Positions 20,808-32,924 of a stretch of DNA of 64,000 bases are shown in pieces (the stretch's first letter is position 1; the number at the start of each line of letters is the position of its first letter). The notes beneath the pieces are model-generated. The model was not told the DNA's origin, searched no databases, and saw only the letters and a program-made list of their open reading frames with translations. This DNA is from Saposhnikovia divaricata (lineage: Eukaryota; Streptophyta; Magnoliopsida; Apiales; Apiaceae), in the NCBI GenBank assembly GCA_036435485.1, contig CM071598.1:108973148-109037147 (forward strand), in the 5' to 3' direction. The position numbers and the translations under genes are program-made.

Positions 20808-23451
20808 GTATACTCTAGTCATTGTTGATGAATATACTAGATTTACCTGGCTGTATTTTCTGCACAAAAAAGATGAAACTGCTGAGATACTTTTGGACCA
20901 TGTAAGACTCATTGAGACTGGCACAAAGTACAAAGTCAAGATTCTAAGAAGTGATAATGGAACTGAATTCAAGAATTCAGTAATGGAAGAGTTCTGCAAT
21001 TACAAAGGAATAGTTCAACAATTCTCTACTCCTGGCACACCCCAGCAAAATGGAGTAGTTGAAAGGAAGAACAGAACTCTTATTGAAGCTGGCAGAACAA
21101 TGTTGGAGGAAGCTAAACTACCTACATATTTCTGGACAGAAGCAGTCAACACAGTGTGCTATACTCAGAACATTACTTTAATCAACAGACATGGTGTAAC
21201 TCCTTATCAAATGATTAAAGAGAAGAAGCCAAGTCTGAGACATCAACATGTGTTTGGCTGCAAGTGCTTTGTTCTTAGACCTCATCCTGAACAGCTAAGG
21301 AAATTTGAAACTAAAGATGATGAGGGCATTTTTATTGGTTATCCAACTTCAAGAGCCTTTAAAGTCTATAACCTAAGAACAAGGACCGTCATGGAGTCTA
21401 TTAATGTTTCTTTTGATGATAAAAAGATAACAGGAATTGCAGAAGACTCACATGACAGTTTGATCTTTGCAAATGAAGCAACCAAGAACTCTGATGAAGT
21501 GATGTCAGATACTGATACTCCGTTAGATCCTAACGATCGACCAATGCCTGATGAAACACAAGTTACTGATGATGATTCAAATAATGCAAATGTTGAGGGG
21601 GAGCAACAGCAAAATACCATCAGTACTGATACAACTCAAACATCAGGAGGAGATTCATCAAAAACAAATTCAAGTGATAATCCTGACAGCATTTCAGGAG
21701 GAGATAGCACTATCTCAGGGGGAGCTTCTAAAAATTCTAGTTCTTTTGAAGATAACACTAATCCAGGGGAAGCATCCAACTCAAGAAATGATTTACCGTC
21801 TGTAAGGAAATGGACCAAAAGCCACACTCCTGATTTAATTATTTGGAATCCTGATGTAGGGGTTAAAACCAGAAGTGCAACACAAAATGAATGCCTCTAT
21901 AATAACTTTATGTCAAAGGAGGAGCCTAAGAAAGTTGAAGATGCACTCAAGGATGCTGATTGGGTTACAGCAATGCAAGAAGAACTGAATGAATTTGAAA
22001 GAAATGAAGTCTAAAAACTTGTACCAAGGCCAAAGGGTAGATCAATTGTTGGTACAAAATGGGTGTTCAGAAACAAGACAGATTCAGATGGCACTATTGT
22101 GAGGAATAAAGCAAGACTAGTTGCAAAGGGGTACTCTCAACAGGAAGGAATAGACTATGATGAGACTTTTGCTCCTATTGCAAGGCTAGAAGCCGTCAGA
22201 ATTTTTCTGGCATATGCAGCCCATAAGAAATTCAAAGTTTTCCAGATGGATGTTAAAAGTGCTTTTCTGAATGGAGAATTGGAAGAGGAGGTATATGTTG
22301 AACAACCTCCTGGCTTCATTGATCCTAGATATCCAGATCATGTCTATAGATTGGATAAAGCACTTTATGGACTAAAGCAAGCTCCAAGAGCCTGGTATGA
22401 AACTCTGGCTCAATTCTTACTAGAAAGTGGTTTCAAAATAGGTACAATTGATAAAACCTTGTTTTACTTGAATCATGGTAAGGACTTGCTATTAGTTCAG
22501 ATTTATGTTGATGATATCATTTTTGGGTCAACTAACTCCAAATTATGTGAGAAGTTTTCAAAGCTAATGCAGTCTAGATATCAAATGAGCATGATGAGAG
22601 AAATGAGCTATTTCTTAGGTCTGCAAGTTAAACAGACTGATGATGGAATTTTTATCAATCAGTCAAAGTACACAAAGAATTTGCTGAAAAAGTTTAACAT
22701 GCAAGACAGCTCTACTGCTTCAACTCCTGTAGCTACATCTACAAAACTTGATCCTGATCAAGGCACTGAAGTAGATGTAACTAACTACAGAGGTATGATT
22801 GGCTCACTTTTGTATCTAACAGCTAGCAGACCAGATATCATGTATGCAACCTTTCTATGTGCAAGGTTTCAGGCAAACCCCAAAGAACCACATCTCATTG
22901 CTGTTAAAAGGATTTTCAGATACTTGAAAGGCACTCCATCTCTTGGCCTTTGGTATGCAAGAGAGTCTGACTTTAATCTAAGTGGTTACTCAGATGCTGA
23001 TTTTGTAGGATGCAAAATAGATAGGAAAAGTACTTCAGGTAGTTGTCAGTTTCTGGGAGAGAGACTAGTTTCTTGGTTCAATAAAAAGCAAAAGTCTATC
23101 TCCACATCAATTGCAGAAGCTGAGTACATAGCTGCTGGAAGCTGTTGTGCTCAGATCATGTGGATGAGGAATCAGCTAATGGACTATGGTTTGTCATATT
23201 CAAAAATACCTATTTATTGTGATAACCAAAGTGCTATTGCTATGACAGGAAATCCAGTCCATCATTCTCTTACTAAGCATATCAGTATCAGATATAATTT
23301 CATAAGAGAACAAGTACTAGAAGGGACAATTGAACTTCATTTTGTTCCTACTGATCGACAGCTAGCTGATATATTCACCAAGCCACTACCTGAAGCTACT
23401 TTTACAAAATTGGTGAATGAATTGGGAATGGTAAACTATGAGAGTTTCTGA
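20808..23451 (+). pseudogene. Element B pol, 3' part: integrase core, reverse transcriptase, RNase H
   Basis: Continues the integrase of B after C. It has the second catalytic Asp (RSDNGTEF near 20950) and the Glu (GVVERKNRT near 21053), then a Ser/Asn-rich hinge with GGGGGAG motifs (near 21596 and 21719). Reverse transcriptase shows KSAFLNG, YGLKQAPRAWYETL and the catalytic YVDDIIFG (near 22505). RNase H ends with ADIFTKPL. The only lesion seen is one in-frame stop at 22012, at the start of reverse transcriptase where other copies have Trp. The gene ends with a stop at 23449. Confidence 0.93.
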
Positions 23452-23768
23452 AAACAAGGGGAGACCAAATACTGATGAGTGTCAGATCCTGATGCATGTC
23501 GAATAATGACGAAAAGTCAATCCTGACTTTAGTCAAACATCAGATCCTGATGCAACGGTTTGATTATCAGTACAATTTGTATATTTCAAGTATTCCCTAA
23601 TTGTTCTGTTCCTGATTTAATTTTGGTTATTGTTAATGAATTTGTTACTTACATGGTTACTTTAATTAGTTTTCATATTCACTTCTCTGATTTAATTCTT
23701 TGAAGAACAGTTCATAAACATAAAAAAAATTGCAGAACACATTGAATAAGATTAGAGAAACAGGATTC
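23452..23768. other. Non-coding spacer of element B after pol
   Basis: A polypurine-like ACAAGGGGAGACC lies immediately after the pol stop (about 23454-23466). TCAGATCCTGATGCA-type motifs recur at about 23485 and 23541. No gene is seen. Confidence 0.55.
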
Positions 23769-23774
23769 TTCATT
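23769..23774 (-). terminator. Poly(A) signal of the antisense gene in B
   Basis: AATGAA on the minus strand in the same CTTATTATCAATGAA context as in C. Confidence 0.5.
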
Positions 23775-23961
23775 GATAATAAGAAAGATATTACATGCAA
23801 ATAGTACATCTTTTTGTTCTCTCTATCTACTAATCTATTCAACAGGAAAATAGAAAATGAAGTCCAAACCACTCCATTGCTAGCAGCCATCCCAGATCCC
23901 ATCTTTGCCACTTTTTTGGGTGGAAGTTGAAGGGATAAGGTTATTTTTGCTGACATATTCA

Positions 23962-24219
23962 TTAACAATGGTTGGTGGTGTTAAATGAGGATGCCTTAGA
24001 GGAAAGCCATGCTAATGTTGCTTGAAGAACAGCATTGATGTCGATCACTCTTACAGGCCTTTCTCTCTCGATTTCTTCAAGACTAGCATCCATCTTAAGC
24101 CACAAAGTTTCAAATTGCCTTTCCCAATCAAAGGCATCAAACTCTTCACGAGTATAACTAAAGATATCTCTCTTCTCTACGAGATGGAGATTCTTTTCCT
24201 TGATGGTAAGTTTTGACAT
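23962..24219 (-). CDS. Antisense accessory gene of element B, 85 aa, unknown function
   Basis: It lies between pol and ORF3 on the strand opposite to B. It starts at the ATG at 24219, about 90 bp after a TATA-like box. The protein is 82% identical to that of C with no gap, including LTIKEKNLHLVE, DIFSYTREEF and LQATLAWLSSKASS. It remains open although gag, pol and ORF3 of the same element all carry stops or frameshifts; at 255 coding bases this could partly be chance. Rich in Glu, Lys and Trp; no recognised domain. The alternative is a captured host gene fragment; nothing here decides it. Confidence 0.68.
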   Translation of the reverse strand: MSKLTIKEKNLHLVEKRDIFSYTREEFDAFDWERQFETLWLKMDASLEEIERERPVRVIDINAVLQATLAWLSSKASSFNTTNHC

Positions 24220-24304
24220 TGTTTAAAGGTGTGTTGTGTGAAGGGTTTTTTGATTTTCAGGAGAGAATGAAGGATTAAAGGGATAGTGGACAAGTCTCTA
24301 GGTG

Positions 24305-24311
24305 TTAAATA
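24305..24311 (-). promoter_or_regulatory. TATA-like box of the antisense gene in B
   Basis: TATTTAA on the minus strand within CCCATCTCTATTTAA, the same context as in C at 12874. Confidence 0.6.
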
Positions 24312-24741
24312 GAGATGGGAGAGTACCGAAGTCAAGAAACGCTTCATATTATGGTTTTTAATGATACCAGGTATTTTAAGATAGTGATATTTGATTTTTT
24401 AATTAAATATTTTATTGCAATATTTTTAATCATTATCACAAGTGTATTTCTTGAATAATACGAGCGCGTGTGTTTTATTCATTGATACATATAGATACAC
24501 ATCGTAAGTCATGTCGTGTGCGGTTATCACCACTCTCTCACGTAATTTGGTCCATTACTTATTTTGCACAAATCGATTACTGACACCTGTCGTTGAGAAA
24601 TCATTAGTTTGTCTAAAATCAATTTAGTTTCTAAATTGATTCATTATTCTCAACACTATCAGTATTGTCTTTTCTCTGTATCACTGTGCGAACATAAACC
24701 CTAATTGCTCAAAATTTCAATCTCTCTCTCTCACAACAAAA
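24312..24741. promoter_or_regulatory. Divergent intergenic region of element B
   Basis: About 430 bp between the antisense gene (leftward) and ORF3 (rightward), the same size as in C. Just before the ORF3 ATG is a CT-rich leader ending CTCTCTCACAACAAAA, a good plant translation context. No strong TATA box for ORF3 was identified. Confidence 0.4.
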
Positions 24742-27700
24742 ATGGAGAATTCATCATTTGTCAACAATAAGGTTGTTATCAATGGTGTCACTTTTGCTCC
24801 TAACAACTATGTTGCTGTTCTTGACCATTAGGAACTATCGAATGAATTTCACATCATTCAGGATTTCTTGGCGTCTATTCTGATTAAGTATGCTTTAACG
24901 GCACCCGCCAAAGTTTCTTTCAAGTGTGTAATGCAGGTTTGGAAGATCGCTGTCTTTGGTGTATGTGAACCTTCAAGAAGGCCTAACTTGTCCTTTACAT
25001 ACAATGGAGTTACACATCATGTCACTCTATAAGTGATTGTTGAAGCTCTACAATTACTTTCTCTCAATGGTAAGACTCCAGCAACAATTACTGAGGCTTT
25101 TTTGTTGGAGTTTGCTACAAGTCTGGGTTATAATGGACAACCAAGAAAGTTTGGAGAGTTATACAAAACCAAGCTTAAGAAGGAATGGAATTTCTTCTTT
25201 GATACCATCAGCAGGTGCTTCTTGAACAAAGTCTCTAACTTTGATGCACTACCAACTGCTTCAGTTCACATTGGGTACTCTCTAATCCATGATACTGTGT
25301 TTGATTATGGGTCTTTTATTCTGAGAGCATTAAGTGCTAGGAAAATAGATAAATGGTTTTGAGGGAAATCCTTACATTCCTGATGGGGTCTGGCTTCTCT
25401 TGAAAAAGATATTGCCTGCACTTTATGGCCCAGCCACAAGTGCTATGGGACAGGACCAAACACATCCTGTTCCTGACACAAGCACATACCATACACAGTT
25501 ACCTAAACAGTCAACCACCTCTGGTGTCTCCCAAAAGACATTAGTTGTAAAAGAAAAGAAGTCAGCTAGATCTGATGTGTCTGAAAGACAATCAGGATCA
25601 AAGGATTTCTCCACTTCAACCCTCACTAAAAAGAAGTCACAAGGAGGTGAACAAGGGGTTCTGATTGATGAGTCTTTGATTAAGGCTGGAGCATTTAAAG
25701 AAACAGGTGAAAAGAGAAAGTTTTTGCAACAGGTTTCTGATTCTAATAGTGATGATGACAAGACCATCTCAATAATCATGAAGAAAAAGGAAGTTACTGC
25801 TCCTGTTACTGCTGAATTGGTTAAGCCAGTAAAGCCAAAGAAAAGAAGAAGGATAGTCAACAAGAGTCAGTATTATATTCCTGAAGATATGCAGAATCTT
25901 AATGATGATATTGATCTTGATGAATCATCAGTTCCTGACACATCTGTCATTCCTGATATCTTTACTCCTGATACATCACCTGTAAAGACTGTTGAGATTT
26001 CTGATTCTCCAGCACCTACATCTCCAAAGAGAAGAATAATTGAGATGTTTGTGGAGGAAGTAAATGCTATTGATGCTCAGCTTGGTCATAAACCAACACC
26101 TCTTCACATAAAGAGACAAGCTGAAGCAAAGGTTTTTCATAGACAGAAGAAACAGAGGATTACTTCACCTCTGAAAGGATCAAGCCCACAAGAACCTGAA
26201 CTTCAAAGGAGTTCAGCAGCTATTAAAGATCCAGTCCCACAAGAACCACTCACTCAAAGTGTGGGTGCAGACATTTCTGAAGGAATGGTCCCATAAGAAC
26301 CACTTTCTCAAAGGGAAGGTGAAGACAGGAACATTCCTGGCCCACAAGAACCATCTTCTCAAAGTGAAGATGCAGGCAAGCTCACATCAGCACAGGAGTT
26401 TCCTAACACTACTCAAGGGATTCTAGATATTGAATTTAACTTAGCTCAAAGTCTGACAGATAAAGCTGCTCATGATTTGCACATTGCTGAATGTGATGAG
26501 ATACTTAAAGACACTGCATTTGAGGGAAGCACACAAGAACCTTTGACTCAAAGTGTTAAAGCAGCTTCACAACCTCAGACTACACAAGAACCATTGGTAG
26601 CAAATACTGATGCAAGTCATTCTCTAGTTGCGGATGTCAATCCTGATGATAGTATTTCTGATCCAAATATTCCACTGCTCATTGAACCACTTTCTTCAAG
26701 ACCAATGGAATCTATCTCAACTTCATCAGGTAACACTTCTATCTCTGCTTCTTTTACTATTGATAGTATGATTACAGATAGACCTGAGACAAGGGATACC
26801 TCTATTTGTATGACTTCAGTCCACTCCTCTCAGCCACCTCTTATTTCTTTGAATTTGTTGAGCCGGACCTTTTTTTGTGAGAAAGAGAGTGAACACTTAG
26901 AGAAAAAGAAGAGTGAAGAGATGCAGTCTCTTGAACTGGCAAAAGGAGAGGTAGAACAGAGTGAGAAGTTTCAAACTTCTATTGAGGTAGCAGTTACTAT
27001 TGAAAGTAACTTAGGTGATGCTGTGAGAAGTGATGAGATCACTTTAGAAAAACAGAGAGATATAGGAGTTGTTTCTAATCTGAATGCAGGTTTTCAGGAT
27101 ATAATAGTACCATCTGCTGTTGATTTAAAATTGAAAGGAGTTATGAATCCTGAAGACAATGTGGATGATAAAATTCCTGAGGCAAATGATAGCTCAGATG
27201 ATGATGCTGATAATGATCCTGAAGCGGCTCAGCTTAATGTTGTCATGAAAGCAAGTCTAGGATCTACTTATGGATCATCCAGTAAGCTTATGGAGTTTAT
27301 GGGTAAATCTACAGCTGCTCAAATTGAGATAATAGGAGATTACAACAATCTTCTTCCTGAACATATTCAAGCTGCAAGAAGATCTGAATGGTATACTGAG
27401 TGGAATCAGCCTTCTGCGGATATAAATTTCAATAATGCACTTTTTCACTCCAGTCATATAGCTACTAAGATTTCTGATCCTAATCTCAAAGCTCATCTGA
27501 AGACTACAACTATTCTGGAAAAAGGGTTGAAAGATGAAATTAATTCTGTCAAGAGTGATAATGAAAACTTTCATGCTCGGTTTGTTAAGGATTATTCTAA
27601 GATTGCCACAACTAAACAACTTCAACGTTTAAGCACTTCCTTCACCACAAGGATGGATACCTTGGAAGATAAGGTTGTCACTTTGTCCTCAAGGATGACT

Positions 27701-29787
27701 AATATTGAAGATTCTCTCCAACTTATCTTATCTTTATTGATTGATCCTACTGATGATGCTACTGATGTCAAAAAGGGGGAGAAGGTGGTCAAAACAAAAT
27801 GCACACCTAATCCAGTTGTAAGAAAGGATGATGATACTTCTGGAAATGATGGTGGTGCTCAGTCATATGAACCAGGAACCTCTGATGCTGCCTTGGTAAC
27901 AAGGAGAAGTGTGTCTCAAAAGTCATATGAACCAGGAACCTCTGATGCTGCTTTGGTAACAAGGAGAAGTGTGTCTCAAACTCAAACCAAGCAGTCAACT
28001 CATGTTTCTAAATCTGGGAAGAGAACAGTAAGAACAATGGTGCAGTCTCAAATTCTGACAGAGGAACAATCTCAACTATCTGGTCAGAATCAATTACTTC
28101 CAACAATTCCTGTAGAAGATGAGGATTTGTTTATTGCTGAGATAGAAATGCACCACATCTCTTTAAGAAGATTACTTCCAAGCCAGGTGAGAGTGAAATT
28201 GTATTTCATAATGATATTAAAGTTCAACAGCATCATGCTAGGGAAGCACTGGCTTTGATCTCTGCAGAAAATTCTGACATGAGTACTCAAGAGATCTTAA
28301 AAGAACAAAAGAAGATTCTTGAAGGAATTGCTAAACAGAAAGATACTCCTACTGCAAGTAGAGGAAGAGGTAGGGGAGGTAAAAGCAGAGGAAGAGGAAG
28401 AAAGCTTGTTCAGACAAATGCAAGACAGACAAGGTCTAGTGGAATCATAATTGAGGAGATAACTGAAGATCCTCAGAAAGCAAAGAAGAAGAAATCTCCA
28501 CTACTTCTTGAAATGATTCCAGATAATGAATTCAATTTGCCTGAAGAAGTTGCTGATGAAACATCACAGTTAGCTAGAAGAGGTAAGGTTACTATGAGAT
28601 CACAGAATATTGCTGCTGGAACTACTCAACCTGCTATTCCTGATTCTGGTGAAGCTGAAATCTTGAAAGAACTTGAGGTCATGATTCTTATTGTTGTGGT
28701 TAAAATTCACAATTTGGAAGTTGATGAACAATAAAAGGAGGCTAGAATAAAAGCAAGAGATATTGAAAGGAAGGCAACTAGAGAGTACAAGAAAAGAGTC
28801 TATGAATCTGATAAGTTGATATGGTATGACAGAAATAGACTTGTTCCAGAACATCAACAGAATTATACACCAGTAATAGGAAAGAAAAGCAAGAAATGAA
28901 ATAACAGAGTGTGCAACTATAATGAACCAGTTGTTTTCAAATCTGTTGGACTGATTACTGGACCTTCACTGATTGAGTCTGATGAATCTTCATCGATTGC
29001 TGAAGCTGAATCTCCACCACTGTGGATGAGTATGCAATCTGGTTTGAAGGGTTTGGAACCTGGAACAAGAGGAGGTATTGGATTTCATGATGCAGAGGTT
29101 GTTTTTACAACACAAACTGATCAACATATTCTAGTTGACAAAATTGGTGATGAGTTAACTATTGCTCATCTTTGGAAACTTGAAGCCGTTGCTATCATTG
29201 CTGACTGTCATGCTTGTGCTAAGAAGATAGAGACATTGTTGTACTTCATGAAAGACAAGACTATCAAGAAGATGGCTATTCATGAGCTGTTGTGCAAATC
29301 TGCAAAAGAATTGAAATATGTTCTTTATTTGCTCAAGAATAAAAGTGTCAGTGCTAAAGAAAGAGAAGTCTACAACAATTGGTCTTCTATGATTCACACA
29401 ACTATCAGACGAAGATTTCTGGATGGAGGAACAAAGTATGATGGCAAATATACTCCCATGTATTTAAATACAAGAGGTGAAGAAGTTGAAATGGTGAAAG
29501 GTACTGCTATTAAAGAAGAGTATCTAGGTATGGAACAATTATCTCTTAATCCAGATGGGGAGGAGTTTGCTTATATACTGCTAGGTGACTTAGATCTTCC
29601 TAGAAGCTCAATTCAAAATCTCAGGACAGCTATTTATCAGATTAATGAGGAAGATGAAGAACTCAACAATCTGAAGAAGAAATTGATTCAAATTCTTGAG
29701 AGCAAGGAAGAAGAGTTATTAATTAACTTCCTGAAGATGAATCTTTTCTATCAAAGAATTTCTGAAACTGTTCCTAACGATTTCTAG
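24742..29787 (+). pseudogene. Element B ORF3, broken
   Basis: Same position and plan as the 1167-aa ORF3 of C. It starts MENSSFVNNK; the N-terminal block has KEWNFFFDTI and HIGYSLIHDTVFDYG. A Ser/Pro/Glu-rich region with repeated QEP(L/S)(T/S)QS motifs follows, then a coiled coil (about 27480-27740) and DVKKGEKVV encoded by a polypurine tract (27768-27790). After that come a two-copy 20-residue repeat, an RGR/GGK-rich basic patch (about 28358-28412) and a C-terminal block with YVLYLLKN and LRTAIYQ. Lesions: stops at 24829, 25030, 26294, 28732 and 28897; frame changes near 25350 and 28200. It ends PNDF with a stop at 29785. Function unknown; no membrane segment seen. Confidence 0.85.
27861..27980 (+). 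repeat. 60-bp tandem duplication in ORF3 of B
   Basis: Two adjacent 60-bp copies differing by a few bases, in frame, encoding two copies of a 20-residue unit that includes YEPGTSDAALVTRRS. Confidence 0.9.
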
Positions 29788-29859
29788 GAGGTATTTTGTT
29801 TTGAATTTTTGACATCACTGAATCAAGGAATTTGTGCTTTATTTCACAAAGTACAAATT

Positions 29860-29868
29860 GGGGGAGAT
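29860..29868 (+). other. Element B polypurine tract
   Basis: GGGGGAGAT directly before the right LTR; plus-strand primer site. Confidence 0.92.
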
Positions 29869-30369
29869 TGTTAGATATTGATTCAAGTGATGATCAGGAT
29901 CTGGACTACTGATCAGATACTGATGCTGACGTCATCAGTAATGTACCGTCAGTATTAGGCTATCATCAGGATTAGAGGATGATCAGGATTACACGAGGAT
30001 ATACATCAGTCCAAGAATCAAGGGAGATTGATATGTCAGTTCCTGATTTATAGGAACGCAGCTATCATTCAAGATATATACTAAGAGACGTATGTAATTT
30101 ATTGATATATCTTGTAATTGATAGTGCAGTTGTGTACAATATATAAACACAGTTTAGGTTTTACATTATGTAATCGTTTACTAGAATTATCTTGTAACCT
30201 AGCAGCTCTCAAGAACATAAAAATTTCTTGAGAGAGTTTGTAACAGTTTTATATCAGAATTAATAAAGCTGTTATTTATATTTACTTGTGTTAGTATTTC
30301 TGTTTAAGTCGAAAATCTTATACAATTGTACTCAACCCCCCTTCTACAATTGTTAATTACTGGGCAACA
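29869..30369 (+). repeat. Element B right LTR
   Basis: About 501 bp, TGTTAG to GGGCAACA. TATATAAA at 30140-30147 and AATAAA at 30262-30267. Roughly 4-5% different from the left LTR by eye. Confidence 0.95.
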
Positions 30370-30374
30370 GGTGA
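30370..30374 (+). repeat. Right target-site duplication of element B (GGTGA)
   Basis: Exact copy of 4750-4754. Confidence 0.95.
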
Positions 30375-31971
30375 TCCAAATAGTGGTGTTCGAACTAGAA
30401 GATCAATTCAAAATGAATGCTTGTACAGTTGCTTTCTCTCACAGAATGAAGCTAAGAAGGTTGAAGAAGCCTTACAGGATCCTGATTGGGTAATAGAAAT
30501 GCAGGAAGAATTGAATGAGTTTGAGAGGAACAAAGTTTGGAAACTGGTACCAAGACCTAAAGATAGATCTATTGTTGGTGCTAAATGGGTTTTCAGAAAC
30601 AAGCTAGATGAATCTGGTATGATTGTAAGAAACAAAGCAAGACTGGTGGCCAAGGGTTATTCTCAGGAAGAAGGAATTGACTATGATGAAACCTTTGCAC
30701 ATGTAGCAAGATTGGAAGCAATCAGAATGTTTCTTGCATTTGCAGCTCATTCAAAATTCAAGGTATACCAGATGGATATAAAGAGTGCTTTTCTTAGTGG
30801 CAAGCTTAATAAGGAAGTGTATGTGGAGCAACCACCTAGTTTTGTTGATCCAAAGTTTCCAAATCATGTCTACAAACTTGACAAGGTACTCTATGGACTA
30901 AAGCAGGCACCAAGAGCATGGTATGAGACTTTGTCTACATTTATTCTTGAAAATGGCTTCACAAGAGGTACAATTGACAAAACTCTATTCTTTAGAAAGA
31001 TAAAAGGTGATTTGCTTTTAGTTCAAGTTTATGTTGATGATATTATATTTAGTTCTACTAATGAAAAGTTATGTGCTAAGTTTAGCAAGCTTATGCAGTC
31101 TAAGTATCAGATGAGCATGATGGGTGAACTAAATTACTTTTTAGGCTTGCAGGTCAAACATACTGAGACTGGTATTTTCATTAATTAGTCAAAGTATATC
31201 AAAGATCTTTTAAAAAGGTTTGACTTTCAAGATTGTGCAGTTGCAAAGACACCCATGGCAACAGCCACTAAGCTAGACTCTGATCCTAAGGGAAAGAGTG
31301 TTGATAACACTAGCTATAGAGGCATGATAGGTTCACTGTTATATCTAACTGCAAGTAGACCAGATATAATGTTTTCTACCTGTTTATGTGCTAGATTCCA
31401 AAGTGATCCTAAGGAATCTCATTTAATTGCTGTGAAAAGAATTTTTAGATATCTCAAGGGAACTCCAAATCTTGGTTTGTGGTATCCAAGAGAATCTGAT
31501 TTCTTCCTAATTGGCTATTAAGACTCTGATTATGCAGGGTGTAAAATAGACAGGAAAAGCACTACAGGTACATGTCAATTCTTGGGAAACAGATTGATTT
31601 CTTGGGCAAGCAAGAAGCAGCAATCAGTTTCAACCTCAACTGCAGAAGCTGAATACATTGCAGCAGGAAGTTATTGTGGTCAACTCCTTTGGATAAGAAA
31701 TCAGTTGATGGATTATGGTATGACCATTAGTAATATTCCTATGTTTTGTGATAATACTAGTGCTATCAAAATTGCAGAAAATCCAGTTCAACATTCAAGG
31801 ACTAAGCACATTGATGTCAGGTATCATTTTATTAGATAACATATTGAAAATGGTACTGTGGAACTTCATTTTGTTCCTACTGACAAATAGCTTGCAAATT
31901 TTCTAACTAAACCACTTGATGAGGCTACATTCATTAGATTGGTTAGTGAGTTAGGAATGTTAAATTTTTAG
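30375..31971 (+). pseudogene. Element A pol, 3' part: reverse transcriptase and RNase H, broken
   Basis: Resumes the frame interrupted at 4754. Reverse transcriptase shows KSAFLSG, YGLKQAPRAWYETL and the intact catalytic box YVDDIIFS (near 31030). RNase H includes STAEAEYIAAGS. In-frame stops at 31186, 31519, 31837 and 31888; natural end at 31969. The last motif, normally ADIFTKPL, reads ANFLTKPL. Confidence 0.92.
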
Positions 31972-32374
31972 ATCTTTAACATCTGCACAAGTAGCAAGGT
32001 ATGTTGTTTCAGTTTATAGACTTGATATTTTTGTCAGAATCTATACTTGATTGTTAAATGCTTAAGCTGTAACATTTTATCTTGATAAATTTCAGTATGA
32101 TAGACTTATTAATAAACATCAGGATCAGGATTGCTATCAGTATGCTGACATCATCAGTATTGACATCGGGATTGTATCGTCAGTATTAGGATTGTGAAAT
32201 TTGTGTGTCTTACTGTTTCAAATTCTGAAGTTCATGTTATTTAGTGGTTCAATTCTGAGTTTTGTTAAAGTCTATGTTAGCAAGTTTTACCACATGCATA
32301 CTCATAATTTATATCATTATTCATATCAGTCAATAAACAACAACAGACAAGTAGATAATAAGAAAACTTGTATT
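31972..32374. other. Non-coding spacer of element A after pol
   Basis: No gene seen. ATCAGGAT and TCAGTATT motifs cluster at 32115-32190, the same words as in the LTR of B. Confidence 0.55.
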
Positions 32375-32380
32375 TTCATT
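32375..32380 (-). terminator. Poly(A) signal of the antisense gene in A
   Basis: AATGAA on the minus strand, in GATTAATGAAAATAC, about 190 bp past the antisense stop. Confidence 0.35.
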
Positions 32381-32571
32381 AATCAAAAGCATTACATACA
32401 TGGAAATGAAATACAATTCTTCTTTTTTTCTAACTACTACTGATAATTCTATTCTTGTCTAAAGTTGTTGCTGCTTCAATCCTCAACGATCGACTTCTGG
32501 ACAAAGAGCATCTCAAGATTGGATTCCTTGTCTGGGTGACTTGAATGAGAGCAGCTGACTCATCTTCGTGC

Positions 32572-32837
32572 TTATTGAAGAAAATGAATAGCATCTCCAT
32601 CAAGATCAACCTCAGACTCTTCACCAAATTCTTCATCCTCAAGGTGTGAAGAGATTAGAGGAGGATTGTATCCAACTGGTAGATGTTTTAGAGGAGATTC
32701 GTGGAAATCATCTGGGTTAAGACAAACCATATCTGACTCGATGAGAAAAGTCATCTCTTCTAAGAGATAGTTCACTTGCTCCTGATCATCAAGAGTAAAG
32801 ACTTCTCAGTGGTAATGAACCAAAAGCTAGGGTTCAT
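32572..32837 (-). pseudogene. Antisense accessory gene of element A, diverged and frameshifted
   Basis: Same place and orientation as the antisense genes of B and C. A TATA box (CTATAAAA) is at 32917-32924 on the minus strand and the ATG at 32837 follows it by about 80 bp. The frame from that ATG closes after about 21 codons; the longer open frame (to 32572) begins beyond a one-base shift near 32790. The protein is acidic (EEMTFLIESDM, EDEEFGEESEVDLDGD) and only weakly resembles the B and C version (E/D-V/I-F-T/S followed by an acidic helix). Homology is inferred mainly from position and layout. Confidence 0.45.
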
Positions 32838-32916
32838 ATGAAGATTTGGGTTGAAACCATGGTATAAAGAGAAAAGAATGAAAAGATTTTGGAGTATGGC
32901 ATAAGGCGTTAGTTTC

Positions 32917-32924
32917 TTTTATAG
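32917..32924 (-). promoter_or_regulatory. TATA box of the antisense gene in A
   Basis: CTATAAAA on the minus strand, about 80 bp before the antisense ATG. Confidence 0.5.

Larger units (their letters stand above)
4755..30369 (+). mobile_element. Element B: Sirevirus-type Ty1/copia retrotransposon nested in A
   Basis: Complete ends: LTRs of about 500 bp (4755-5254 and 29869-30369), a primer-binding site, a polypurine tract and a perfect GGTGA duplication. Without nested C it is about 13.1 kb. Gene order on plus: gag, pol (split by C at 8288), antisense 85-codon gene, ORF3. The LTRs differ at roughly 23 of 500 positions by eye, so B is clearly older than C (about 1%). gag, pol and ORF3 all carry stops or frameshifts; the antisense gene does not. 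Confidence 0.95.
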
